IMG/VR virus record: IMGVR_UViG_3300006919_000200 | Coordinates: 1 to 34,008 of that record | Direction: 5' to 3' (one strand) | DNA: 34,008 bases | Source of the DNA: a virus | Shown: positions 23,777 through 31,989 of the stretch, in pieces | Position numbering within the stretch: the first letter of the stretch is position 1 | Layout of the letters: each line of letters begins with the position of its first letter | Made by a program: the position numbers and the translations under genes | Notes under the pieces: model-generated | Seen by the model: the letters and a program-made list of their open reading frames with translations, nothing else | The model's database searches: none | What the model was told of the DNA's origin: nothing

Positions 23777-26140
23777 CTATGAAAAGAAATAGTCACTATC
23801 AGCTATTCCTTTTATATCTAGATCTCCTAACTTATAGTTGTAATTAAACTTCTCAGGTTCAAGCAATAGCATTTCTGCTATGTCTTTATAGAAATCATCA
23901 TGATCATACATTTTAATGAACACTTCCTTAGTTAAACCTAACAAGCTAGCTACATCACAAGCGTGAGTAGAAAATGAGTCATGAATAGCAGCAAAGTCTC
24001 CGTCCCAGTGATGGATAATTAGAGCCATATGTGCTGCGTCCATACTGTGAATGAAGTTTGGACTTATACCTGAGGCAAAGCCACCAGGACTAGGTATCTT
24101 TTTACCATACACTAGCCTATGTTCTTTACCTACATGCTGGATCCTCATATCAGAGATCCAACTTTTCCACTTGACGTCTTCCATTACATAGTTTTCGTAC
24201 CGTACTGGAAAGCCAGATGGAGTTTGCCAGTCAACTACAGGTTCCTTTAACTCAGCAATAATGTGGTTTGCTATAGCTTGCAGGTAACTCATAGTCTCTA
24301 ACGGGCCTGGACACACCTCATCGATAGCTTTTATAAGCTGAAATGCTAAGTCGTTACAGTCACTCATAGTAATATTGTACTTACTATGGAATCCTTCGGC
24401 ATAACAGTCAGCATACATGTTCAAAGCTATGGCTAGGTGGCCCGCAGAGTACGCTCTAGTCATCGCTCCGCGTTTCGATATACCTTTCCTTATGTGTTTC
24501 ATAGGCATGTCTCTCTGCGCGAACCAGGAGGGCACGCGAGCTATCAATGCTTTAGCTGTTTGCACATAAAAGTCCTTAGGTATGTCAGTTTTTACTAGTC
24601 CCACTAGTTCTCCGGCCTTTTTATCCTTAGATATAGCAGCTAAGTGCTGCCAGCCGTTGTTAGAACCGTCGATCGGGACAGGAAGATCGATGTAGTATAC
24701 ACCATCTTTAGACTCTTGATCCCATAGGCTACACCATGCCTTGCAACAAGCAAGAAAACCTACAGGCTTCTCAGCTTTTTCATGGATAGTACGATTTACC
24801 CATGTATTTCTAATGAAGTCTTCGTTATTAAGAACCCATTTAACTCGATCATCAATGGTCATTTTATCTACAGAAATATCTGTAAGACCTTCATTATCTA
24901 ACGCTGATTTATAATCGGCTTCACACCACTCCGGTATATTATCGATTGAATACGCCTGGTTGTATGAACATGCTGTATGCACAGCAAAGTAATACAAACC
25001 TTCTTCGGTCATTGGTTGTGCATTAGCAAACTTCAATAGACCTCGCTCCATATCTTTACCTTGGTAGTTTAAATACGATTCACGATAATACAATCTCCCC
25101 CTATAATCTGCATCTACATACTGAAAGAATATTTTATCTTTCAACGCTTCTGCTTTTTGAACAGTCATATTATATGCGTCAAACTTACTACGGTTTTTAA
25201 GTAATACTAACTTAGCGTTCCAATGCGTAGCAGCTTCATCGTACTTAGCTTGAGCTCGTATCAGTGGCTTTTTGTTAGGTTTATTACGTAACTTATTAGT
25301 CAGTCGTCGTAGTTCACCATAGTATTTCTTTTCAAGAGACTTATTACCTAACTCAGGTTTAAATACAACCTCATTCCAGTATAAGTTCTTGCCTTCTAAC
25401 TCTTTGTTGTTACCAAATATACAGTATCGGTAGTTCTTACCAGTTTCATCAGCAACTTTTAGAGTTTCAGTAACAAACTTACGCTTGTTTTTAAGTACAG
25501 CTTCTAATATATCGGAGTCTATTGTCCAAGCTGTACGTTGTAGTTTATTTATTGCATCAATAAATGGTTGGTCAAGCAATAACTTAAAGTCCTCGCTCTT
25601 ATCGTATCCCCAGTGTTTTATTACTGGGAATCCATTGTCTTGAAACAGATTACTTATACGCTTTATCTTAGTAGTAGATGTGTTTTGTATAAGCTCATTG
25701 ACTACCTGGTCAGGTAGCGATCCTATGTTTAGCCACTTATCAGATGTCTCAATCATATATGGTGCACGGCTGTAAGGTTTCTTACCAACCGGGTTTGCTT
25801 CCCATTTAATCTGAGCTTCTGTAGGTGCCCTCACTATTTTAATATATCCACACTCATAGAAAGCTTCAAGGATTAGGTCGCCGACTGTTACATCGGCTCT
25901 AAATCCTAACTCAACTCCTTTCTGTAGCAACACGTTCTTACCTATAGCTACTGAGGCTGCAGTAAGTTTACATGTTGCTGATTCAGATGTTGATGTTTTT
26001 CTAAAGTGATACTGCAGTATTGTTAACGCATCATACACAACTCTCTTCGGTTCCAGCTTGTGTTCGTTCACCAGCCGTACTGCCCACCTCTGAGGTGTAC
26101 TTATAATTTTCTGTTCTAAATACTCTATCACATTCTGCAT
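23777..26140 (-). CDS. T7-like single-subunit DNA-dependent RNA polymerase (787 aa)
   Basis: The SD AGGAG lies 7 bases before the ATG at 26140. Motifs in order are DADYRGRLYY (343-352, with R349 in the role of T7 R425), PVPIDGSNNGWQH (D491 ~ T7 D537), KRGAMTRAYS (K556, Y564 ~ K631, Y639), PNFIHSMD (H698 ~ H784) and AIHDSFST (H720, D721 ~ H811, D812). The C-terminus DSDYFFS resembles the T7 foot ending in FAFA. At 787 residues it is shorter than T7 RNAP (883), mostly in the N-terminal promoter-recognition half. It should transcribe middle or late genes from phage-specific promoters, which I could not identify. The motif B region (about 24421-24540) is about 54% GC, whereas a sample elsewhere in the gene is about 32%. 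Confidence 0.95.
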   Translation of the reverse strand: MQNVIEYLEQKIISTPQRWAVRLVNEHKLEPKRVVYDALTILQYHFRKTSTSESATCKLTAASVAIGKNVLLQKGVELGFRADVTVGDLILEAFYECGYIKIVRAPTEAQIKWEANPVGKKPYSRAPYMIETSDKWLNIGSLPDQVVNELIQNTSTTKIKRISNLFQDNGFPVIKHWGYDKSEDFKLLLDQPFIDAINKLQRTAWTIDSDILEAVLKNKRKFVTETLKVADETGKNYRYCIFGNNKELEGKNLYWNEVVFKPELGNKSLEKKYYGELRRLTNKLRNKPNKKPLIRAQAKYDEAATHWNAKLVLLKNRSKFDAYNMTVQKAEALKDKIFFQYVDADYRGRLYYRESYLNYQGKDMERGLLKFANAQPMTEEGLYYFAVHTACSYNQAYSIDNIPEWCEADYKSALDNEGLTDISVDKMTIDDRVKWVLNNEDFIRNTWVNRTIHEKAEKPVGFLACCKAWCSLWDQESKDGVYYIDLPVPIDGSNNGWQHLAAISKDKKAGELVGLVKTDIPKDFYVQTAKALIARVPSWFAQRDMPMKHIRKGISKRGAMTRAYSAGHLAIALNMYADCYAEGFHSKYNITMSDCNDLAFQLIKAIDEVCPGPLETMSYLQAIANHIIAELKEPVVDWQTPSGFPVRYENYVMEDVKWKSWISDMRIQHVGKEHRLVYGKKIPSPGGFASGISPNFIHSMDAAHMALIIHHWDGDFAAIHDSFSTHACDVASLLGLTKEVFIKMYDHDDFYKDIAEMLLLEPEKFNYNYKLGDLDIKGIADSDYFFS

Positions 26141-26501
26141 TTTCTCTCCTAGTTTTGCGGAATGGGTTATGTGTTACGTTAAACAAGTCAGACCCACGCC
26201 TTAAGCAACATTTAATTTCATGGGATTCTACAACAGTAGCTTCTTTGTCGGTCATCTGACCACCCTTGATTACTACAATGTCTTGAATCCTATGAGTACC
26301 TAGTTTATCTAGTAACCACACATGATGGTCGTAGCTGCGGTTAGTTATCTGATAAGCACGATGTAAGGTACCCTTACCTACATACGTTACTGTTTTACTA
26401 TCAGGATCTTGGTGAAAGTAAACACAGTACATATCTTCAGGATACCTTATAACTTCGTTAGTGTTTTCTCTAATCTCTATCTTGCGCAACTTCAACTCCA
26501 T
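26031..26501 (-). CDS. GIY-YIG family nuclease (156 aa)
   Basis: The domain at about 22-115 has CVY (26-28) in the GIY position, YVGKG (40-44) in the YIG position, R48 in the following helix, EATVVESHEIK with candidate catalytic E92, and LFNVTHNP with N108. This order matches GIY-YIG endonucleases, including free-standing homing types. The last about 36 codons run out of frame over the start of the RNA polymerase gene and are low in conserved character. The start lies inside the end of the dCMP deaminase gene. It may cut competing phage or host DNA, or act in homing; no DNA-binding tail such as NUMOD is visible. Confidence 0.68.
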   Translation of the reverse strand: MELKLRKIEIRENTNEVIRYPEDMYCVYFHQDPDSKTVTYVGKGTLHRAYQITNRSYDHHVWLLDKLGTHRIQDIVVIKGGQMTDKEATVVESHEIKCCLRRGSDLFNVTHNPFRKTRRENAECDRVFRTENYKYTSEVGSTAGERTQAGTEESCV

Positions 26502-26910
26502 TATCTTGCAGTAAATCTAACGCATAGTTTTGTGTTATACGTACACCATCAACCTCTTTTAGATAAGGCCACTTATACACTACACGCTTTATACCTGACT
26601 GCAAGATAAGCTTTGTGCATTCTGAACATGGAGCTACTGTTAGGTATAATGTAGCTCCTTCAGATGAAGACGTAGACGCAGCCAACTTAGCAATAGCATT
26701 TGTTTCTGCGTGTATGACTTCCCATTTAGTACTAGCATCGTGGTTACGGGTTTCATTATCCATACCATGAGGCGTACCATTCCAGCCGTAGCTAAGGATA
26801 TTATTACCCTTAGCTATTAGCGCGCCAACTTTATATAGTCTATCTCTAGATCTTTCAGATACTATCTGAGCTATCTCAAGATACATCTTATCGTTTTTAG
26901 ATAATGTCAA
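26470..26910 (-). CDS. Deoxycytidylate (dCMP) deaminase
   Basis: It converts dCMP to dUMP for dTTP synthesis. The zinc site is HAETNAI (H67, E69 proton shuttle) and APCSECTKLI (C95, C98), at typical spacing. The NGTPHGMDN segment at about 44-52 is characteristic of the dCMP deaminase branch rather than cytidine deaminase. At 146 residues it has normal family length. It overlaps the primase-helicase stop by 14 bases and the GIY-YIG start by 32 bases. Together with RNR and the MazG-like protein it forms the nucleotide-supply part of the genome. Confidence 0.9.
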   Translation of the reverse strand: MTLSKNDKMYLEIAQIVSERSRDRLYKVGALIAKGNNILSYGWNGTPHGMDNETRNHDASTKWEVIHAETNAIAKLAASTSSSEGATLYLTVAPCSECTKLILQSGIKRVVYKWPYLKEVDGVRITQNYALDLLQDNGVEVAQDRD

Positions 26911-28543
26911 AGCCTAATTCTCCTTTCAATAATCTGCCTGTGTCAGGGTTATATATGCTAATACCTGCAGGACCTGTTAGACCTGTAAACCTAGACTTAA
27001 GAACTGTAAACTTTATTTGGTTACGATCTTCTTGTTTAGGAGCTACTAGGTTTCTTGAAAATGCAATGATGTCAAATGATATTTGTTTGATACTACCACT
27101 GCCTTTGATGTCGTCGATAGAAGCCATGTTGCCTTCTTCGAAAGCATTACCATCTCCTGCTTTACGCAAGTGGCTTACAATACCTAGCCATATGTTATGC
27201 TTCTTAACGATCTTTAGTAGATCACTCATGACCTTGTCGACTGCTGCATTACCTGTTAGACCTTCGCTGCCTTCTGATACTGCAATAGTGATATGGTCTA
27301 GGAATAAATACTTACATCCCATAAGCGCCATGTATTCTATCTTATCTATTAAGGAACTATCCTCAACAGAACCTTGGTGGTCAAGCAGTACAAGCCGTTC
27401 ATCTGCAAATACTTTATCAAATCCTTGACGCATCTCTACTTCTGATACATCTAGGTCTCCACCAATTCTTTTACTAATGCTCATGCCGATAAGCTTCTCA
27501 GCTGTATCGCCAATACTTTCTTCCAAAGATATTAAGCCAACCTTTTCTTTACTTGTAGAAAGTAAATGCCATATAATCTCTTTGATTACAGTAGACTTAC
27601 CTGAGCCTGTACCACTAGTAAACAAAGTAATCTCACCATGCCTCATGCCGTCAAGCTTTTCATTAAGGCCATCAAGACAATCAGGGTAAGGTACTGATTC
27701 AGTTTGTTGGCGTTCTATAAACTTATCCCAGATCTTTTCGCCTGTTAGTATACCAGCTGGGTTGTACTTTTGTGCACCCCATATAGCATTAATAACTGCT
27801 GTAGATCCGTGATTAGTAAACAGATCAGACGCATCCTTACTTTCTGTTTCAATAACTTTTACTTTATCAAAGCCAATAATCTTTGCTGCTTCTCTTACAG
27901 CCTTTTTACCAGCATCGTCGTTGTCAAACCATAGTATAACTTCGTCAAACCTTCTTACCCATGACCGGTTATCTAGCAGCAAACTTAGCTGGTTAGCAGA
28001 AGGTATAGATACCACAGGATAAAATGTATTCTTCTTATCCATCATGGCTTGAGATACTGACAGTGCATCGATCTCGCCTTCAGTAATTACAAGCATTCGG
28101 CCATTGTTAAACTTATCTTGGCCAAACAGTTTCTTAGGTTTACCTATAACTCTGAAGTCTTTAGGTAGTATTCTAACCTTGTAGCAGTTCTCACCGTAAG
28201 GATAGAAATGTGCTGGTTTATCTTCATACTTAGCGGTCTTAACACCAAACCAAGATGTTACGTTACCTGATATGTTTCTACTAGTCATACCTAGACTAGG
28301 GTAATTGTTAATCTTTATTATGTCTGCAGGTGCACGAGTTGTATCATCGTACTCTACATGCGATACTACTTCTAAATTTCTTGTAAACACTTTTTCACTT
28401 TCTATTTCATCTGGAGCTGAGTTGCGGTAAGTATTGCAAGCAAAGCAATATGTATGGTTATCTGAAGGATCGTACATCATACCATCTGAGCTGCCACAAT
28501 CAGGGCAAGGGTATCTTGTATTATCTTTTAAGTTCTTCAACAT
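26897..28543 (-). CDS. Primase-helicase, T7 gp4-like (548 aa)
   Basis: It makes RNA primers and unwinds DNA at the fork. The N-terminal zinc-binding domain has C13, C16, C33 and C36. The TOPRIM primase core shows ITEGEIDA (E155, E157, D159) and FDNDDAGKKA (D207, D209, D210). The RecA-like helicase C-terminal half has Walker A GTGSGKST (311-318), a hydrophobic strand ending LDH as Walker B region and the SHLRK motif near the end. Length is close to T7 gp4 (566). The start overlaps the RusA-like gene by 23 bases. No separate helicase loader is visible. Confidence 0.94.
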   Translation of the reverse strand: MLKNLKDNTRYPCPDCGSSDGMMYDPSDNHTYCFACNTYRNSAPDEIESEKVFTRNLEVVSHVEYDDTTRAPADIIKINNYPSLGMTSRNISGNVTSWFGVKTAKYEDKPAHFYPYGENCYKVRILPKDFRVIGKPKKLFGQDKFNNGRMLVITEGEIDALSVSQAMMDKKNTFYPVVSIPSANQLSLLLDNRSWVRRFDEVILWFDNDDAGKKAVREAAKIIGFDKVKVIETESKDASDLFTNHGSTAVINAIWGAQKYNPAGILTGEKIWDKFIERQQTESVPYPDCLDGLNEKLDGMRHGEITLFTSGTGSGKSTVIKEIIWHLLSTSKEKVGLISLEESIGDTAEKLIGMSISKRIGGDLDVSEVEMRQGFDKVFADERLVLLDHQGSVEDSSLIDKIEYMALMGCKYLFLDHITIAVSEGSEGLTGNAAVDKVMSDLLKIVKKHNIWLGIVSHLRKAGDGNAFEEGNMASIDDIKGSGSIKQISFDIIAFSRNLVAPKQEDRNQIKFTVLKSRFTGLTGPAGISIYNPDTGRLLKGELGFDII

Positions 28544-28898
28544 GTATCTCCAATCTTTCTTCGCCTCTTTTTACAAGAGTTTTGTATGCGGCGATTTCAT
28601 AACAAAATTTATCGTTCCAATCAAATACTTTTTGCAGTGCATCCAATGTCGGTTTAAGTATATTATCGAGATCAGACGCACGGTTACTAAAGAAAGCATT
28701 AAATGTTATCTTGATGTCGGCAGTCTTTTCAAACTGCCAACTCAATTCATTTGTAGCTTCTGTGAAGCGTTCAAGAAACTCCTTGTACTGCTTCGTTGGA
28801 TACGTTTGCGTGAAGTTCCTTCCGTCCTTCGTCCTTATCGCTCGTATCCCTTCCATTCGGTTTGCGCTCATTGGCTTTCCTGGTATAACGATCTTCAT
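28521..28898 (-). CDS. RusA-like Holliday-junction resolvase (125 aa)
   Basis: The fold opens with IVIPGKPMSANRM. The acidic active site is SDLDNILKPTLDAL (D76, D78), followed by DWNDKF with D96, spaced like D70/D72/D91 of RusA; the basic strand with K106 follows. It would resolve branched intermediates before packaging, the job of T7 gp3. The start at 28898 lies inside the exonuclease gene, giving a 128-base out-of-frame overlap. The conserved N-terminal beta strand confirms that the upstream start is right. Confidence 0.88.
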   Translation of the reverse strand: MKIVIPGKPMSANRMEGIRAIRTKDGRNFTQTYPTKQYKEFLERFTEATNELSWQFEKTADIKITFNAFFSNRASDLDNILKPTLDALQKVFDWNDKFCYEIAAYKTLVKRGEERLEIHVEELKR

Positions 28899-29589
28899 AG
28901 TTCCACTCCTCTAAATCCCAAGTTCGTTTCATATAAATAAGGTTACCAACCATATTCAGTTGCTTTTCCCAGCCTCTGCCATATAGTCTTTTCCATTCAT
29001 CTATTACTACATCCATACGATTATCATATGTTGTACCAGCCAAAGCCTTTTCAGCTGTCTTAATACCATACCCTTTCTTAATCTTAGGTATGTCATCACC
29101 AGCATCACCAATAAGAAGTTGAATGCAGAAGTTCATGTCAGCTTGTTCATCATCAACAAAGTATACTTCCTTCTTATTGTAGTTGTAATGGTTACCAGGT
29201 ATTTGATTTATGTCTTTATCAATATGCCCAATAACAAATTCTTCTTCAGCTGCTCTAGCTTCATAAGCCCATATAGAAACAAGATCATCTGCTTCCATAC
29301 CATCAGCTTTAACAGCTTCCCACTTATCTAGCAGGTAATTGTAAGAGTTATTAAGTCTTTCCTTGAGTTCCTTCTCTAACTCTTGATCTTTACGAGAAGC
29401 TTTATAGCCATCGTATATATCATAACGAAAATTACCTTTACCTTTTACAGCAATATAAGTTTCATCAGCAAAACAATCGGCAATAGCATCCTCAATTATT
29501 TTACGAGTTACTACTCTAGTATCGTATTTACTGTCTTGAGTACAAGCAGCTTTAAACATAATACTATCGGCGTCTATAAATAGTTTCAT
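28771..29589 (-). CDS. 5'-3' exonuclease/flap endonuclease, T7 gp6-like (272 aa)
   Basis: Metal-binding acidic residues of the FEN superfamily are visible: D6 and D8 in FIDADS, E99/D101/D102 in GMEADD, D124 and D126 in HIDKD, and D162/D165 in LLIGDAGDDIP, followed by the helix-hairpin-helix-like KGYGIKTAEKAL. It removes RNA primers and degrades host DNA for recycling. The last about 42 residues are charged, Asn/Lys/Arg-rich and overlap the RusA gene out of frame, so they are probably a dispensable tail. The start sits inside the end of the 44-aa gene. Confidence 0.9.
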   Translation of the reverse strand: MKLFIDADSIMFKAACTQDSKYDTRVVTRKIIEDAIADCFADETYIAVKGKGNFRYDIYDGYKASRKDQELEKELKERLNNSYNYLLDKWEAVKADGMEADDLVSIWAYEARAAEEEFVIGHIDKDINQIPGNHYNYNKKEVYFVDDEQADMNFCIQLLIGDAGDDIPKIKKGYGIKTAEKALAGTTYDNRMDVVIDEWKRLYGRGWEKQLNMVGNLIYMKRTWDLEEWNYEDRYTRKANERKPNGRDTSDKDEGRKELHANVSNEAVQGVS

Positions 29590-29698
29590 CTTTTATCCCT
29601 TTACTTTTATCTCGTTTACGATTGTATTTCTTTTTATTAGGCACAACTTGTTTACCTTTCCTATCACGCAGCATCGCTTTTGCTACAGGATTTATCAT
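29564..29698 (-). CDS. Very basic 44-aa phage protein
   Basis: A frame from ATG at 29698 to TAG at 29564 bridges the gap between the 147-aa gene and the exonuclease, overlapping both by a few codons. It begins MINPVAKAMLRDRKGKQVV and continues PNKKKYNRKRDK. The arrangement 'RKGKxVVPNKKKYNRK' is one I recognise from short basic proteins in T7-like phages near replication genes. About 40% of residues are Lys/Arg, suggesting nucleic-acid binding. Function unknown. Confidence 0.65.
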   Translation of the reverse strand: MINPVAKAMLRDRKGKQVVPNKKKYNRKRDKSKGIKDETIYRRR

Positions 29699-30107
29699 CG
29701 AAGTTTTGATACTTTTCATAATAGATCTCCGGTCTTGGCCAACAGTTATTTAAGTATACTATGTCAGCCTCGTATACTGGTTCACCCGAGTTTACATTTA
29801 CAAATGTAGATGTTTTGTACGGGTTATACATTGCTTGTTGCGCATGAAGCATTCTATGGTTAGTATGAGTGCTATCAGCAGCAAGATCATACTTATTACC
29901 TAATACGAATCCTCTTATAAAAGCATGTACATTTTTCTTCTTTTCTTTAAGAACCTTTGCTCGACCAGCAGGTTGTACTGCAAACTTACAGTTATGTAAG
30001 GTTAGTAGGTTAGTATGAAACCATACTCTACCTGCGTGTCTTACTGAAAAGGTTTTCTTATGTAGGTTATAATATACTTCAACCCACGTGTTATATCCTA
30101 AGCTCAT
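29664..30107 (-). CDS. Conserved-looking hypothetical protein downstream of DNA polymerase (147 aa)
   Basis: The ATG at 30107 shares a base with the DNA polymerase stop (TAATG), so translation is likely coupled. The product is soluble and basic, with features such as NTWVEVYYNLHKKTFSV, KNVHAFIRGFVLG and YNPYKTSTFVNV. It looks like a globular alpha/beta protein with conserved aromatic and Gly positions, and I have an impression of similar proteins beside phage DNA polymerases. No catalytic motif is evident. It may be a replication accessory protein. Confidence 0.6.
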   Translation of the reverse strand: MSLGYNTWVEVYYNLHKKTFSVRHAGRVWFHTNLLTLHNCKFAVQPAGRAKVLKEKKKNVHAFIRGFVLGNKYDLAADSTHTNHRMLHAQQAMYNPYKTSTFVNVNSGEPVYEADIVYLNNCWPRPEIYYEKYQNFDDKSCSKSDAA

Positions 30108-31966
30108 TAGTGTACCTCCGCGTATGAGTTACCTATTACATAGTTACCACCATCCATGCATTCAACACCAAACCATTTAGGCGCTTCACGAAAAGACTCT
30201 TGTAGTATTTCACCAACACGATTAGAGTCTTTATCACTTGCAATCCATGCTTGCTCGTCATGATAGAATATAGCAGGATAAGCATCAAGCTTTTCCTCTT
30301 TGATTTTATTCATAGCATAACTCAAAGCTGCTTTACAAGTAATACCTTCGGTAGTTTGTAACAGGTAATTAAGTACTTGGTAATCAGATCTAGCATATAT
30401 CTTACGACCATCAAGACCTGGTATACAACCATACTGATTGTAAACGCCTTTTAGTTTATCAACTAGTTGCCCGAATCCAGGTAAATTTGCCATGAACTTT
30501 TGCCTAGCCGCTTTACCTTTAGGCGCGCTGCTAACCCCAGTAAGCGCTTGACCAAGCTTAGCATCACCTGCACCAAAGAGAATAGCGTAAAGAAAAGACT
30601 TAGCCACGCTCCGGCTACAACCAAGAACAGCAGCATTCCGTGCATGTTGATCTCCATTAACCACCAAGTCTGTGTAGGATCTGTCTCCCACGTAATGGCA
30701 TAAACCACGCAGCTGATTCCCAGCACTATCCGCACCGACAACCCTATAACCAGGCTCAGATACGAATAGTTCCCTAAGCATTCTACCATACGAAGCATCC
30801 ACTGCTGGCAGGTTAACGATAACCTCGTGACGGCATCGAAAACTAGGAGTACCAATAGTAAACATCCGACCATGAAGACGATAGTTTCCTGTGTCATCTT
30901 TCTCAATCCTTTCTAGCCATGATTCAATGGTAGCTTTACGGTTCTTGATAGTATAATATCTATCAATTAGCTTACCTTGTCTACCTAGTTTAGCCAATGA
31001 AGTTGACGTAAGCTTAGGACCTGTACGTACCCATTGGCCATTGTGTCCTTTCTTTACATTCCAATCATCAGGTTTCCAGCCAATAGTCTTAAGCCATTCT
31101 TTTACTAGTTCCATATTACTAAGCGTTACCTTTTCCATTTTAGATCTTTGGAACTCTTCACCAGGTTTTACAGGTGGATTATCACTGAGTGCATCTTCAC
31201 CTATAACTCTTTTGTTTAGGTATTCAGATAAGATTCTAGCTGTTGTTGCTGTATAGAATCCTGACTTAGTATACTTAGCTACCTTAGGTAACTTATCTAC
31301 ATACACTTTAGTCATACCTAGTTTTGGTTCAATGATAGCTTCAATCTTATTCATATGTCTAGTCATAAGTCTAAGGTTGTCTTGAGCTTTATTAAGATCA
31401 AACAGCCAACCTTTCTTACGTACCATAGACTCGAATACAGCTACATCATGCTCAACCCGTAAACCTTTCTTAATCAGGTCGTTAGTCTTTACTGCCTTAT
31501 GTAGTTCTGCTAGTAATACTTCGTATACTTTAGTATTAAGCTTAACATCATTCATACAATAGTTAATCATCTTAGGGTCGTATGTCTTGAACCCATCAGC
31601 TGCCCACTCAGAGTTATCTATCTTAGCAAAGCCTAGATGTTTACCCCATCCTGCAAGACCATGCTTATGGGTTCTATTAAACTGTAGCGTTTGACTCATA
31701 ACCCATGTATCAATAAGTCTAGTATTTTCAGACGGCTTCCAGCCATATAGCTTTTCCAATGCCATCAAGTCAAACCCAATAATGTTATGGCCTATTAGAG
31801 CTTCAGCTTTACTCATAAACTCTAGACCGTATTTAATAGGTGTATCACCGGGTTGATCAGTGTACACATATGTTCTTTTTGTAACTGCATCTTGGCAGAC
31901 TAGTACATAACAAGTTGTCATGTCTTCTAGAAAGCCATCAGTTTCTATGTCAAATACAAGTTGCAT
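30107..31966 (-). CDS. Family A DNA polymerase with 3'-5' exonuclease, T7 gp5-like (619 aa)
   Basis: The exonuclease domain has FDIETDG (D6, E8), GHNIIGFD (D66) and YCMNDVKLN (D140). Polymerase motif A is GADSAGNQLR (D413), motif B RSVAKSFLYAILFGAG (K456, Y460) and motif C YHDEQ (H569, D570, E571). Y460 occupies the E. coli Pol I residue-762 position, the Tyr form that T7 also has. At Q418 the Glu that normally acts in sugar selection (T7 E480, Klenow E710) is Gln. It is shorter than T7 gp5 (704 aa). Bases of about 30481-30790, spanning motifs A and B, are about 50% GC, above the rest of the gene. The SD AAAGGA lies 6 bases before the ATG at 31966. Confidence 0.94.
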   Translation of the reverse strand: MQLVFDIETDGFLEDMTTCYVLVCQDAVTKRTYVYTDQPGDTPIKYGLEFMSKAEALIGHNIIGFDLMALEKLYGWKPSENTRLIDTWVMSQTLQFNRTHKHGLAGWGKHLGFAKIDNSEWAADGFKTYDPKMINYCMNDVKLNTKVYEVLLAELHKAVKTNDLIKKGLRVEHDVAVFESMVRKKGWLFDLNKAQDNLRLMTRHMNKIEAIIEPKLGMTKVYVDKLPKVAKYTKSGFYTATTARILSEYLNKRVIGEDALSDNPPVKPGEEFQRSKMEKVTLSNMELVKEWLKTIGWKPDDWNVKKGHNGQWVRTGPKLTSTSLAKLGRQGKLIDRYYTIKNRKATIESWLERIEKDDTGNYRLHGRMFTIGTPSFRCRHEVIVNLPAVDASYGRMLRELFVSEPGYRVVGADSAGNQLRGLCHYVGDRSYTDLVVNGDQHARNAAVLGCSRSVAKSFLYAILFGAGDAKLGQALTGVSSAPKGKAARQKFMANLPGFGQLVDKLKGVYNQYGCIPGLDGRKIYARSDYQVLNYLLQTTEGITCKAALSYAMNKIKEEKLDAYPAIFYHDEQAWIASDKDSNRVGEILQESFREAPKWFGVECMDGGNYVIGNSYAEVH

Positions 31967-31989
31967 AAAAATCCTTTCATAGATTATTT

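Noticed and set aside
26904-27428. 174-codon plus-strand open frame
   Set aside because: It lies antisense to the primase-helicase gene, whose zinc-finger, TOPRIM and Walker motifs are intact; it has no SD and a low-information composition.
28434-28940. 168-codon plus-strand open frame
   Set aside because: Antisense to the primase-helicase start, RusA and exonuclease genes; no family features.
30463-30906. 147-codon minus-strand frame inside DNA polymerase
   Set aside because: Shifted frame over motifs A and B. It stays open because this part is GC-rich, and its hydrophobic look comes from the shift. It was useful only as a hint of the composition island.
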